Part shown: piece by piece, positions 8,048-17,796 of the stretch
Numbering within the stretch: the first letter of the stretch is position 1
Layout of the letters: the number at the start of each line of letters is the position of its first letter
Assembly: GCF_900113005.1 (NCBI RefSeq)
Contig: NZ_FONW01000011.1
Span: 62,001-126,000, forward strand
Source of the DNA: Sunxiuqinia elliptica
Lineage (GTDB): Bacteria; Bacteroidota; Bacteroidia; Bacteroidales; Prolixibacteraceae
Direction of reading: 5' to 3'
Length of the DNA stretch: 64,000 nt
The notes under the pieces: generated by a model
What the model was told of the DNA's origin: nothing
What the model saw: only the letters and a program-made list of their open reading frames with translations
Database searches by the model: none
Position numbers and translations under genes: made by a program

Positions 8048-10993
8048 TCAGGCTTTATTTCTCACTTTAGTTAAGTATCCAACTGACGGCAACGTATGCA
8101 GTTCTTCAAGCAAATGGTAGTTCCGCTCATCCTTGAACAGCTTGCTGATTTTGCTTTCAGGATTATTCAGGTCTCCAAAAACAATTGCATTTCCAGGACA
8201 TGACTGTTGACAAGCTGTTTTAATCTCGCCATCTTCAATCATTCGTCCAGCCAACTTGGCTTCTTGTTTCTTTTCCTGAATACGTTGCACACACATGGAG
8301 CATTTTTCAACAACTCCTCGCGAACGCACAGTTACATCGGGGTTCAACACCATCCGACCAAGATCATTATTCGCGTTGTAATCAAACTGGTCATTATTGA
8401 CATAGCGGAACCAGTTGAAACGACGCACGCGATACGGACAGTTGTTAATGCAATATTTTGTACCAACACATCGGTTGTAAGCCATTTGATTCAGGCCTTC
8501 CTCGCTGTGAGGAGTTGCAGCCACCGGACAAACGTTTTCACAAGGTGCATTGTCGCAATGCTGACACATTACAGGCTGGTTCGATACTTCTGGATTGGCA
8601 GGATCGCCCGAGTAATAGCGGTCAACCCGTATCCAGTGCATAATCCGTCGGTTACGAACCTGCTCTTTTCCGATGACCTGAACATTATTTTCAGCCTGGC
8701 ACGAAATGGCACAGTTTCCACAACCGGTACATGAATTCAGGTCAATAGCCATTCCCCAATGATGCCCTTTAAATTCAGGCTTCTCATAAAGAGAAACATG
8801 GTGGCTTTCCGACTTTTTATGCCATTCATTTCCTGCTGCAGGATTTTTTAGGTATTCATCCAGGTTCGTTTCACGGGCAATTGGACGCCCTTCCATGGAG
8901 TGGTGCGTTTGCGAAAGTGCCAATGGGAAGGTTTTCCCTTCGACTACAGCCACATCAGCATTTTCCATGTAGTACTGGCGAGCACCATTAACATGACTCA
9001 CATAAGAGAACATGTTCTTTCCCACTTCATCGCCCACCTTACCGGCATAGCTTCTTCCATAGCCCAAGGCCACCGCAATTGTCCCGGCTGCTTGTCCTGG
9101 CTGAATAAAGACTGGCAGTTCCAAACCATTAACCGTAATCACACTCTCATTGCTTAGGCCATTTTCTTCGGCATAAGCCACAGGTACTGAAGCATAATTA
9201 TCCCAGCTAATTTTTGCCATCGGATCTGGTAATTCTTGTAACCATGGGTTATTGGCATACTTTCCATTTCCAATTGCGATGGTTTCGTAAAGAACCACTT
9301 CCGTTCCTTTACCGGCACTTTTCAATCCAGTGCCAGCCGCTGAAAGACCATGATCAGAATAGGCCACCTCAGCATTCTGTTGCTGTTCGTAAACACCTTT
9401 CTGAAGTGCGGTGTTCCAAAACAAGCGGAAGTCTGTCAGCGCTGTTTGACCAGTAAACTGATGAGCTTCCCAATATTTTTTGATTAGATCAGCATAAGTC
9501 GTCTCAGCATCTCCCATCCAACGCAGCAAACTCTCTTGCACATTACGGGAATCAAATAATTTTTGAATTGTTGGCTGAGCTAAACTATACGATCCTAATT
9601 TTGGTTCATGATCGTTCCAGGATTCCAAATAGTTAGGTTCTGGTAAAATATATTGGCACAGGTTAGCCGTTTCATCTTTGCGTTCAGCAAATGAAACTGA
9701 AAGTTCCAAGTTACGGATAGCCGTTTCAATTGCCATGCCTTCCGGATGATCGTATACTGGGTTGACGCCCCAAGCCAACAGGCCTTTTACTTTGCCTGCT
9801 TTTAAGTCGGTGACAAACTCATTCATCTCAGCATCTAAGCCCTGCTTAGTCAACAGCGGCGAATTCCAAGAAATAGACTTGCCGTAGTTCCCCAACAGCT
9901 GGTTAATTCCGTTAACCAACAGTTGAATATGCTCATCATTACTTCCAGAAACAACAATGGACTGTCCCTGGTTAGCCAGTAACTCTTCTGCTAAATCGCT
10001 AACATCAACAGCTGATTTAGGACCGCTTATAGCTGAAGCCCCTTTTGCTTTTGCAATCGCATTGTACAAAGCCAATACAATTCCCCCTTCTTCTGAAGGC
10101 TTTATTGGGAAACGAACATCAGCATTTGAACCAGTCAACGACATAGCTGATTCAAACTGATAATGGCGCAACATATCTCGTTGTCCCTCATCCAGCTTAC
10201 GCTTGGATGTATAATGTTTGGTGTACTCCACTGGAGAAAGCCAAGTACCTAAAAAGTCAGCTCCAAAGCTTACCACAACATTCGACTGATCAAAACGATA
10301 ATCAGGGATTGCCCGCTGACCGAATGATTTCAAGTTAGCGGAAAGCATTCCTGATGCTGAAACCGAGTCATACTGAACCAATTTGACATTTGGATAGGCT
10401 TCAATAAATTGGTCAATTACCGACTTGGTAGAAGGAGAAATCAAACTAGAAGCCAGCAAAACAACCGGTTCATTTTTGTCAGCCAAGCTTTTGAGTGCCG
10501 TAGCAATCGCTTTATCGGCATCATCCCAACTTGTCTTTTTGCCTTTAAAACGAGGCCCTTTGTAGCGAGCTCCATCATAAAGATTCAGGATAGAAGCCTG
10601 CACTCTGGCACTTGTTCCTTGCTGAGAAATTGGGCTTAATTCATTTCCTTCAATCTTGATTGGCCGTCCGTCGCGAACTTTAACGACAACGCTGCAGTAA
10701 TCACCGGCATCGAAATAGGAGGACGCATAATAAGAGGCTTGTCCGGGAATTATTTCTTCTGGTTTGACTAAATAAGGAATTGCTTTTTCGACCGGTTTTT
10801 TACAACTGGCAACAATACTCGCTGCAGCCAGGCTAAATCCCAGTGTTCTTAAAAAATCACGGCGTGAATTGTTTTCCGAGCCTTTGCTTTCTTTATACAG
10901 TAAGCTTTTTTGTTTGGCTTCTTCCCGAGCTTCCTTAATTCGTAAAGCTTTCGGGTCTTCCAATTCTTCAAGACTTCTCCAATATGTCTTCAT
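8048..10993 (-). CDS. actB: alternative complex III subunit ActB (molybdopterin-like plus Fe-S fusion)
   Basis: A 981-residue fusion. The N-terminus has a twin-arginine motif (SRRDFLR, Arg44-Arg45) and a lipobox-like IVASC (Cys64), so it is probably folded before export and lipidated. Residues about 70-700 resemble the molybdopterin oxidoreductase fold, which in ActB is known to be without molybdenum; I see no N-terminal Fe-S cysteine motif in that part. The C-terminal third is a four-cluster ferredoxin domain: CTGCGNCAISC, CQHCDNAPCENVC, CVGTKYCINNC and CSMC paired with CQQSC. The third set lacks one cysteine, which fits the [3Fe-4S] cluster described for this family. It passes electrons from ActC toward ActA. 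Spacing to actA is 31 bases. Confidence 0.95.
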   Translation of the reverse strand: MKTYWRSLEELEDPKALRIKEAREEAKQKSLLYKESKGSENNSRRDFLRTLGFSLAAASIVASCKKPVEKAIPYLVKPEEIIPGQASYYASSYFDAGDYCSVVVKVRDGRPIKIEGNELSPISQQGTSARVQASILNLYDGARYKGPRFKGKKTSWDDADKAIATALKSLADKNEPVVLLASSLISPSTKSVIDQFIEAYPNVKLVQYDSVSASGMLSANLKSFGQRAIPDYRFDQSNVVVSFGADFLGTWLSPVEYTKHYTSKRKLDEGQRDMLRHYQFESAMSLTGSNADVRFPIKPSEEGGIVLALYNAIAKAKGASAISGPKSAVDVSDLAEELLANQGQSIVVSGSNDEHIQLLVNGINQLLGNYGKSISWNSPLLTKQGLDAEMNEFVTDLKAGKVKGLLAWGVNPVYDHPEGMAIETAIRNLELSVSFAERKDETANLCQYILPEPNYLESWNDHEPKLGSYSLAQPTIQKLFDSRNVQESLLRWMGDAETTYADLIKKYWEAHQFTGQTALTDFRLFWNTALQKGVYEQQQNAEVAYSDHGLSAAGTGLKSAGKGTEVVLYETIAIGNGKYANNPWLQELPDPMAKISWDNYASVPVAYAEENGLSNESVITVNGLELPVFIQPGQAAGTIAVALGYGRSYAGKVGDEVGKNMFSYVSHVNGARQYYMENADVAVVEGKTFPLALSQTHHSMEGRPIARETNLDEYLKNPAAGNEWHKKSESHHVSLYEKPEFKGHHWGMAIDLNSCTGCGNCAISCQAENNVQVIGKEQVRNRRIMHWIRVDRYYSGDPANPEVSNQPVMCQHCDNAPCENVCPVAATPHSEEGLNQMAYNRCVGTKYCINNCPYRVRRFNWFRYVNNDQFDYNANNDLGRMVLNPDVTVRSRGVVEKCSMCVQRIQEKKQEAKLAGRMIEDGEIKTACQQSCPGNAIVFGDLNNPESKISKLFKDERNYHLLEELHTLPSVGYLTKVRNKA

Positions 10994-11024
10994 TCAATAT
11001 CGTTTTTTTTCAGAATAATCGTTA

Positions 11025-12182
11025 TTAATAGTGGCAACGCATACAGTCATTTGCGCCTAGGTCAGCAGCAGTAACTTTTTTCAAGTCCTCAATGCCCATT
11101 TCTTCATGCATCTTGACAAAAGTTTCATAGTATCCATTCTCTGTAAATTGCACTTCAGTGTCGCGGTGACAGTTCACACACCAGCCCATCGACAGGTCGG
11201 CATGTTGTTCCATAATATCCATCTCCTCAACATCTCCATGACATTGTTGACAATCAATTTTGGCAACACCTACGTGAATAGCGTGACTGAAAAATACATG
11301 ATCTGGAAGGTTGTGAAGCCTTACCCATTCTACGGGTTCCTCTTTCTCTACAGCCTCAACAATTTTAGCAATCTCAAATTTCCCGGAATTTGTGCCTTCA
11401 CGAATCAGCACATGACAGTTCATACACAAGTTCGTAGCAGGAATTCCGGCAGACTTGCCTTGCTCCACCGTGTGGTGGCAGTATTTACAGTCGATACCAT
11501 TTTCACCAACGTGAACCTTGTGCGAAAATTTAATTGGCTGATCTGGAGCATAGCCTTCAGAACGACCAAGTTTAATCCCTTCGTCAACCAACATTTTGGC
11601 TTGGTAGCCAAAAGCTCCAAGAAAAATGAGTACCGGAATAAAGCGATAGCGGATTTTGCGGAAAAAGATTAACTCGAGCAAAGCCCAGGTTATTAATAAT
11701 CCTAAAAACAAGAAAAGAAGCAGGTTATTAATTGTCATGTTTTGTGGCACTGGCCCGGTCATAGCCAGGTTATCCAGATACACTTTAACAGTCTTTAAAT
11801 CTTCTTCTTCAATTTTAAAATCTTTGTGAACCTGTGCCAGCATGCCTACGCCCGGGTTCATTACCGCATTATTAAAGGCGGCAAAGTCTTTGTCTAAGTA
11901 CTTTTCGGCAATAGCGATTGCTGAAGGATTCCAATTGAGCGTGTCGGTAGGTGTTAGGTTATGGCACGACACGCATGCCTGGTGTTCTAGCTTGTGAGGC
12001 AATAGCCCTTTAAAAAAACGCTCCCCTCTTTTGATGTCCCGGTGGGAATGTCCATCAACAGCGCCATGTTGATTTTCAACGGATTCGGCAAGAACAGGGG
12101 AATTAACAAACAAAAAAAGGGCCAAAAACACAGCCATAGGTAAATACCCGAAAGCAGGCGAAACAGAGAACTTAAGTTTCAT
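11025..12182 (-). CDS. actA: alternative complex III subunit ActA, multiheme cytochrome c
   Basis: A 385-residue exported multiheme protein, first gene of actABCDEF. I start it at ATG 12182 (MKLKFS), because it gives a clean signal/anchor (residues about 10-33); an upstream ATG at 12245 adds an unlikely leader. Six CxxCH motifs are visible: residues 70-74 (CVSCH), 232-236 (CKYCH), 253-257 (CMNCH), 311-315 (CQQCH), 335-339 (CVNCH) and 380-384 (CMRCH). A transmembrane segment at about 153-173 separates the first heme domain from the C-terminal five-heme domain. ActA forms the periplasmic electron wire between ActB and the acceptor. The 256 bases upstream hold the operon's promoter, which I could not place with confidence. 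Confidence 0.94.
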   Translation of the reverse strand: MKLKFSVSPAFGYLPMAVFLALFLFVNSPVLAESVENQHGAVDGHSHRDIKRGERFFKGLLPHKLEHQACVSCHNLTPTDTLNWNPSAIAIAEKYLDKDFAAFNNAVMNPGVGMLAQVHKDFKIEEEDLKTVKVYLDNLAMTGPVPQNMTINNLLLFLFLGLLITWALLELIFFRKIRYRFIPVLIFLGAFGYQAKMLVDEGIKLGRSEGYAPDQPIKFSHKVHVGENGIDCKYCHHTVEQGKSAGIPATNLCMNCHVLIREGTNSGKFEIAKIVEAVEKEEPVEWVRLHNLPDHVFFSHAIHVGVAKIDCQQCHGDVEEMDIMEQHADLSMGWCVNCHRDTEVQFTENGYYETFVKMHEEMGIEDLKKVTAADLGANDCMRCHY

Positions 12183-12438
12183 TCTATAAGCTTTAGTAAG
12201 TTTTTTTTCAAACCTTAGGATTTTGCAACTCAAGAGAATTAACAATTTTTGTACTCTAAGGTTTTGCCTTTCAGCCTAAAATTTTCGCGCTAAAAAACAT
12301 TCAGAAGTCTTTTATACAGCACTCCAGAAACATCTACGAACTAAATGCCTGAACCTGAACGACATTTCATTTAAAACCCACAAAAAGATATAGAATTCAA
12401 TTATGAAATAAATTTAGAAATAGATAATTTCGATACAT

Positions 12439-13551
12439 TTATTCTAAATTCTCTGTCAATTTTCTTACAATTTTCAGATTATCAAGAAACTCTTTTGCGA
12501 TCACCCGAAGAATGGTATAAGCAGGAATAGCCAAAATCATCCCTAAAATACCGGCAACACTTCCAGCCGCCATAATAACAAGGAAGATCTCCATGGGATG
12601 AGCCTTTACGCTACTGGAATAGATAAGTGGCTGAAAAAGAATATTATCAATAATTTGAACCGTTGCAAATACCAAAGTCATCAAGCCTAAAAGCGGCAAA
12701 GTATAGCTCATAAAGTCGGCATTCAGGTTAATTGCGACACCAATTAATAACCCAACAAATGCCCCCATCCAAGGTCCGAGATAAGGAATCACATTAAACA
12801 GACCGCAAAACAAACCAATAACAACGGCATGACTAAAACCCACCCCAACTATAGTTAATCCAAGGGTTACCAACATCCCTACCATGGTAACTTCAAACAA
12901 CAGACCAACGAAATAACGGCGTAGCAAGTTGTAAATCGAATGCAAAATGCGTTGCACTTTCTCCTCATAATCGGAAGGAACAAAAAGTAAAATTCCATCC
13001 CTAAACATATTTTCTTCTTTTAAAAAGAAAAAAGTGATGAATGAAACCGCAAAAAACAAGATGAGCATTTCCCCCAACGTTCCAGCCACGAAACCAAACA
13101 CGTCCGTCAACTGAGAAAAATTGAGTTTATCTCCTAACTGTCCTTTTATCAGCGCCATTAACTGAGCATTCGTATCAACGCTATCCCCCTCTCCCCAAAA
13201 GTCCATCCACTGTCCAAGAGGTTTTTCCACCTCCTCAATGACCGCATTCAGATTAACCGAAGAAAGCTGTTCGAACTCCATCACCAGTAAAGGAATTAAA
13301 AAGCGAAACGAACCGACAAAAAAGATCCAAATTAAAATGAGAGTCAAGAAAGCGGCTACTCCTTGTGGTATTTTATATTTACCCATTTTCAACCCACTTA
13401 AAAATCGAACAACCGGGCGTCCAATCAACGATAAAACAGCAGCAATTAAGATGTAAGTAACAATACTACTAAAATACCAAACTAAAAATGCGATAAGGAT
13501 GAAACCAATGATAAACAAGAAGTTTCTTGTTCTACCCTGAACTTTTATCAT
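12439..13551 (-). CDS. AI-2E family transporter (putative permease)
   Basis: A 370-residue membrane protein of the AI-2E transporter family (PF01594, the PerM/YdiK/TqsA group). Helices pair at residues 10-45 (LFIIGFILIAFLVWYFSS) and 60-95, followed by a large soluble loop and then the conserved C-terminal helices with FCGLFNVIPYLGPWMGAFVG, the family signature. Substrates in this family vary (autoinducer-2 export, Na+ or small osmolytes), so no substrate is claimed. The gene stands alone between the act operon and a divergently oriented pair of response regulators. Confidence 0.9.
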   Translation of the reverse strand: MIKVQGRTRNFLFIIGFILIAFLVWYFSSIVTYILIAAVLSLIGRPVVRFLSGLKMGKYKIPQGVAAFLTLILIWIFFVGSFRFLIPLLVMEFEQLSSVNLNAVIEEVEKPLGQWMDFWGEGDSVDTNAQLMALIKGQLGDKLNFSQLTDVFGFVAGTLGEMLILFFAVSFITFFFLKEENMFRDGILLFVPSDYEEKVQRILHSIYNLLRRYFVGLLFEVTMVGMLVTLGLTIVGVGFSHAVVIGLFCGLFNVIPYLGPWMGAFVGLLIGVAINLNADFMSYTLPLLGLMTLVFATVQIIDNILFQPLIYSSSVKAHPMEIFLVIMAAGSVAGILGMILAIPAYTILRVIAKEFLDNLKIVRKLTENLE

Positions 13552-13733
13552 AGATTGAAGCTTTATACAAATATACCTGATTAATTCAAGTTAAAAAGTT
13601 TCGGCTATATTTTTAAAGCTTGTGCCAAAATGGTCGAACCTATTTTAAAGCATGATGAGCTATCGGTTTTTCCGAAGCAAAAGAAAACTGACTTTGCTTT
13701 TTTTTGATAATTTTGTGTAAGTAAAGATTAGCT

Positions 13734-14489
13734 ATGACAAATAAGAAGCTTACTGCTTTAATCGTGGATGATGAGAAAGAAGCGCGTGATCTGTTGAGAT
13801 ACATGCTCAAAGAGCATAAAGAAATTGCGATTGTGGATGAAGCAGACAATACTGAATCTGCACTCTTTAAGTTCCTTGAGTTGCGCCCTGATATTGTTTT
13901 TCTGGATTTAATTATGCCCGGAAAGAATGGAATGGAATTTATTAGTTTGGTAAAAAAGCAAAAACTAAACACCAATATTGTTATTGTTAGCGCATATCGT
14001 GACATGGCCATCGAAGCCATTCGAAATGAAGTGTATGATTTCATTCTAAAACCCATTGGTCCACGCAAACTAAACAAAGCAATCGAAGCGATCATCAAGC
14101 GAAAAGAGGAGCATGTTTCGACAGAACTGAATGCCATTTTCGATCAATACAAGCAAGAAACCAAGCTACGCATTTCGTCAAACAACAGCCATACGCTTAT
14201 TGACCCCAAAGAAATTGTATACTGCGAAGCACAAGGCTCCTACACGCACATCCATATGGATAATGGAGAAATTGAACTATCCAGTAACAACATTGGGCGC
14301 ATTAGCGAAATCCTCAGCGAATATAAATTCTTTAGAATTGGCCGTTCGATCTTGATAAACCTGGACAAACTGTGGCGTGCAAACCGCAGCGATTATTCCT
14401 GTATTTTAATTGCTGGAAAAAAAGAGGTCAAACTCTATGGTTCTAAAAAACAAATTAGAGAACTTTGTAAGATTGAAATCAACAAGTGA
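13734..14489 (+). CDS. LytTR-family response regulator, first of a tandem pair
   Basis: A 251-residue two-domain response regulator. The receiver domain (residues about 7-120) has the acidic pair in IVDDEKEA, the phospho-acceptor Asp in VFLDLIMPG and the conserved Lys in FILKPIG. A LytTR DNA-binding domain follows from about residue 150 (DPKEIVYCEAQGSYTHIHM and FRIGRSILINLDKL). LytTR proteins bind direct repeats upstream of target promoters. A TAnnTTTG box (TAATTTTG, 13708-13715) lies 18 bases upstream of ATG 13734, without a good -33 element. The partner kinase is not adjacent; a sensor of the LytS/YehU type is likely elsewhere. Confidence 0.93.
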   Translation: MTNKKLTALIVDDEKEARDLLRYMLKEHKEIAIVDEADNTESALFKFLELRPDIVFLDLIMPGKNGMEFISLVKKQKLNTNIVIVSAYRDMAIEAIRNEVYDFILKPIGPRKLNKAIEAIIKRKEEHVSTELNAIFDQYKQETKLRISSNNSHTLIDPKEIVYCEAQGSYTHIHMDNGEIELSSNNIGRISEILSEYKFFRIGRSILINLDKLWRANRSDYSCILIAGKKEVKLYGSKKQIRELCKIEINK

Positions 14490-15256
14490 TGCTGCCAGAA
14501 AAGACCATAACAGCTATTATCATTGAAGATGACGAGGAAGCTCTGTCGCTGCTTGAGATCTATCTCAAAGCTTTTCGTGAAATTGAGGTTATTGACAAGA
14601 CGTTAAACCCCAAGCAGGGCATAAAACTGCTCATCAAAAAGATGCCAGATATCGTATTTTTAGATATCGATATGCCCGAGGTGAATGGTCTGGAAGTGGC
14701 TGAAGCCATCAAGGAAAATCAGCTGAATACCGAAATTGTTTTTACAACTGCACATAGCAAATATGCTTTCAAGTCGCTGGATTTACAACCATTGGATTAT
14801 TTGGTTAAGCCATTTGGTCCAGAAGAGTTGATTTCAGTAATCAACCGCTACAAAGCCCGGGATAAGAAGAAGGAACTTGAACGAAGCATGGACATTTTTG
14901 TCCGCAACAACCGGCCAATAGCTAAGATTAAGCTTAACACAAAATCAGGAATTGTATTTATCAATCCAGATGAGATCATGATGATCCAGTCTCAAATCAA
15001 CCATTGCTACATCTTCCTGTCAAACGGAAGTGTTGAGCTGGTCACTCACATGATGCAGAATATTTTGGAATTGGTTGACTCTCCCAATATGGTAAGAGCT
15101 AGCCGGTCTTCCTATATCAACCTGCAATACCTGCGACGGATTGATCGCAAAAACCGACTTTGTGTTTTAACCCATCAAGATATTGTTATTGAAGAGCAAT
15201 TGAACCGCACGACACTTTCGTTCTTCGAGAAACTCGATTGCTATCCAATAACCTGA
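14489..15256 (+). CDS. LytTR-family response regulator, second of a tandem pair
   Basis: A 255-residue paralogue of the preceding regulator. The receiver domain shows IIEDDEEAL, phospho-acceptor Asp in VFLDIDMPEVNG and the Lys in YLVKPFG. The LytTR domain covers about residues 150-250 (NPDEIMMIQSQINHCYIFL, RASRSSYINLQYL). I use ATG 14489, whose first base is the last base of the previous stop codon (TGATG); a GTG at 14486 would add one residue. The overlap implies translational coupling. The two proteins are diverged, so they probably have different targets or form a cascade. The stop lies 7 bases from the convergent lon stop, with no terminator hairpin between. Confidence 0.92.
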   Translation: MLPEKTITAIIIEDDEEALSLLEIYLKAFREIEVIDKTLNPKQGIKLLIKKMPDIVFLDIDMPEVNGLEVAEAIKENQLNTEIVFTTAHSKYAFKSLDLQPLDYLVKPFGPEELISVINRYKARDKKKELERSMDIFVRNNRPIAKIKLNTKSGIVFINPDEIMMIQSQINHCYIFLSNGSVELVTHMMQNILELVDSPNMVRASRSSYINLQYLRRIDRKNRLCVLTHQDIVIEEQLNRTTLSFFEKLDCYPIT

Positions 15257-15263
15257 TTCTTGC

Positions 15264-17693
15264 CTAACGCTTCAGCAAAGCGAAATCAAGCACATCGCTG
15301 ATTGTCTTGACAAAATGGAACTTCAAGCCCTTCAGGTAAACATCCTTAATTTCTTCCAAGTCTTTCCGGTTATCATCAGATAGAAGGATTTCCTTAATTC
15401 CGGCACGCTTGGCTGCTAATATTTTTTCTTTAATTCCACCAACCGGCAACACCTTGCCACGCAAGGTGATCTCACCTGTCATGGCAATATTTTTGCGTAC
15501 TTTTCTTTTCGACATGGCTGATGCCAACGAAGTAACCATGGTCACCCCAGCCGAAGGGCCATCCTTAGGAATTGCACCTTCCGGTACGTGGACATGGAAG
15601 TTATTTTGCTCAAAAACATCCTGTTCCAATCCCAGTTCTTCTCGGTGCGATTTTAAGTATTCCAGCGCCAGCATTGCTGACTCTTTCATAACCTCTCCCA
15701 AGTTTCCAGTCAAGGTTAATCCACCTTTCCCCGAACTCAAGCTCGACTCCACAAAGAGAATTTCGCCACCATGAGCAGTCCAAGCTAAGCCAGTCACTAC
15801 ACCTGGAATCTCATTCCCCTGGTAACTTTCACGACTGTATTCCACAACACCTAAATATTCGCGAATATCTTCCTTAGTCAGTTTCTTATTGAATGGCTCC
15901 TCGAAAGCAATTTTTTTTGCAATTCGGCGAACAACCTTTGCCAACTTCTTATTCAACTCCCGAACGCCAGACTCACGAGTGTAATTTTCAACAATGTGCT
16001 CCAACACCTCTTTAGAAAAGCTAAGCTGCCCTTTCTTTACACCATGGGTTTCCAGTTGTTTCGGAATCAAGTGACGTTTAGCAATCTCAATCTTCTCCTC
16101 AACAATGTATCCGCTAACATCAATCAACTCCAAGCGGTCACGCAATGGAGGAGCAATTGTGCTCAAGGTATTCGCTGTTGCAACAAACATCACCTTCGAC
16201 AAGTCGTAATCCAACTCAACGTAGTTATCATGGAATTCAGCGTTTTGCTCCGGATCAAGCACTTCAAGCAATGCTGAAGCTGGATCGCCATGAAAATCTT
16301 TAGAGACTTTATCAATCTCATCCAGAATAAAAACCGGGTTCGATGATTTTGCTTTTTTAATATTTTGAAGGATACGGCCTGGCATCGCTCCTATGTATGT
16401 TTTTCGGTGTCCACGAATCTCTGCTTCATCGTGCAATCCACCAAGACTCATTCGAATGTACTGACGATTCAATGCACGAGCAATAGATTTACCCAGTGAC
16501 GTTTTTCCAACTCCGGGAGGGCCATAAAGACACAAGATCGGTGCCTTCATATCTCGCTTCAACTTCAACACAGCTAAGTGCTCAAGGATACGCTCCTTCA
16601 CTTTCTCCAAACCATAGTGGTCTTCATCAAGCACTTTCTCGGCATGTTTCAGATCGAAATTATCCTCGGTATATTCATTCCAAGGAAGCTCCAACAACGT
16701 CTGGCAGTATGCAAACTGTACCGAGTATTCTCCTGCAGCCGGATTCAATCGATGCAGTTTATTCACTTCCTTCTCAAAGAATGCACCAACTTCCTCGCTC
16801 CACTTTTTCTCTTTGGCAGCCTCCTTCATCTCATTGATTTCTTGTTCAATGGGATTTCCGCCAAGCTCGTCCTGAATCGTTTTCATCTGCTGGTTCAGCA
16901 AAAACTCACGCTGCTGCTGATCCAAGTCTGTTTTCACCTTCGACTGAATGTCACGTTTAAGCTCAAGCATCTGCACTTCTTTTACCAAGTACGAAATGGC
17001 CTGAATCCCGCGTTCACGAACATCAGCAATCTCCAGCAAGCTCTGCTTTTCCTTAACTTCCAAATCAGTATTCGAACAAATAAAGTTGATTAGAAAAGTG
17101 GAGTTTTCAATATTTTTTACGGCAAAAGTAGCCTCTGGCGGCACATTACTTGAGTATTGTGCTACTTTGATCGAAAGATCCTTCAACGATCCAACAACGG
17201 CATTAAATTCGGCACTGTTATCAGTTGGTAAAATTTCATCCAACAAATTCACCTGAGCTCGAAAATAAGGGAACTCCTCCAGGTATTCTGTTACTTCAAA
17301 ACGACGTTTCCCTTGAATAATTACCGAAGTAGATCCATCAGGCATTTCCAGAATCTTCAGGATTTGTGCAACAGTTCCAACTTGGTACAAATCATTCTTT
17401 TCCGGATCCTCAATGCTTCCATCTTTCTGAGTGACTGTCCCCAACAAGCGATCGCCACGAAAAACATCCTGAATTAACTTCAATGATTTTTGACGACCAA
17501 CCGTAATTGGCAACACAACGCCCGGAAATAGAACCGTATTTCGAAGCGGTAATATTGGCAGTATATCTGGTGCCTGAAAATTTTTCAGTTCCTCTTCATT
17601 TCCATCTGCAATAATCGGGATAAGTTCTGAATCGTCATCCCCTAACCCTGTAAATATGATATCTTTCAACAATTGTCCTTTATTTTTACCCAT
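15264..17693 (-). CDS. lon: ATP-dependent endopeptidase Lon
   Basis: An 809-residue LonA-type protease degrading misfolded and regulatory proteins in the cytoplasm. Order: an N-terminal LON substrate-recognition domain (from [15 protein letters not shown]), a coiled-coil linker, an AAA+ module with Walker A GPPGVGKT and Walker [10 protein letters not shown], and a C-terminal S16 protease domain with catalytic Ser714 in PKDGPSAG and Lys757 in GGIKEK. I start at ATG 17693 (MGKNKGQ), preceded by a purine-rich stretch; a start at 17789 would add 32 residues unlike the family. The leader contains an inverted repeat (17725-17740) that may be regulatory. Confidence 0.96.
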   Translation of the reverse strand: MGKNKGQLLKDIIFTGLGDDDSELIPIIADGNEEELKNFQAPDILPILPLRNTVLFPGVVLPITVGRQKSLKLIQDVFRGDRLLGTVTQKDGSIEDPEKNDLYQVGTVAQILKILEMPDGSTSVIIQGKRRFEVTEYLEEFPYFRAQVNLLDEILPTDNSAEFNAVVGSLKDLSIKVAQYSSNVPPEATFAVKNIENSTFLINFICSNTDLEVKEKQSLLEIADVRERGIQAISYLVKEVQMLELKRDIQSKVKTDLDQQQREFLLNQQMKTIQDELGGNPIEQEINEMKEAAKEKKWSEEVGAFFEKEVNKLHRLNPAAGEYSVQFAYCQTLLELPWNEYTEDNFDLKHAEKVLDEDHYGLEKVKERILEHLAVLKLKRDMKAPILCLYGPPGVGKTSLGKSIARALNRQYIRMSLGGLHDEAEIRGHRKTYIGAMPGRILQNIKKAKSSNPVFILDEIDKVSKDFHGDPASALLEVLDPEQNAEFHDNYVELDYDLSKVMFVATANTLSTIAPPLRDRLELIDVSGYIVEEKIEIAKRHLIPKQLETHGVKKGQLSFSKEVLEHIVENYTRESGVRELNKKLAKVVRRIAKKIAFEEPFNKKLTKEDIREYLGVVEYSRESYQGNEIPGVVTGLAWTAHGGEILFVESSLSSGKGGLTLTGNLGEVMKESAMLALEYLKSHREELGLEQDVFEQNNFHVHVPEGAIPKDGPSAGVTMVTSLASAMSKRKVRKNIAMTGEITLRGKVLPVGGIKEKILAAKRAGIKEILLSDDNRKDLEEIKDVYLKGLKFHFVKTISDVLDFALLKR

Positions 17694-17724
17694 TGTTTTC
17701 TCTTTCTTCTTCAATGTGACAAAC

Positions 17725-17740
17725 TGGCGTAAAAACGCCA
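17725..17740. repeat. inverted repeat in the lon leader
   Basis: TGGCGT (17725-17730), four bases, ACGCCA (17735-17740): a perfect 6-4-6 inverted repeat about 32-47 bases upstream of the lon start. It could be an operator or an RNA hairpin. It does not match the CIRCE or HAIR heat-shock operators. Confidence 0.45.
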
Positions 17741-17796
17741 AAATAAAATCAGGCCTATAGTTAGGCAATAGCCATGCCAAAGGCGCCACTCACGAC

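Noticed and set aside
13640-14137. A 165-codon reading frame opposite the first LytTR regulator
   Set aside because: It is antisense to a clear response regulator and its serine- and hydrophobic-rich composition is the usual shadow of a coding strand.
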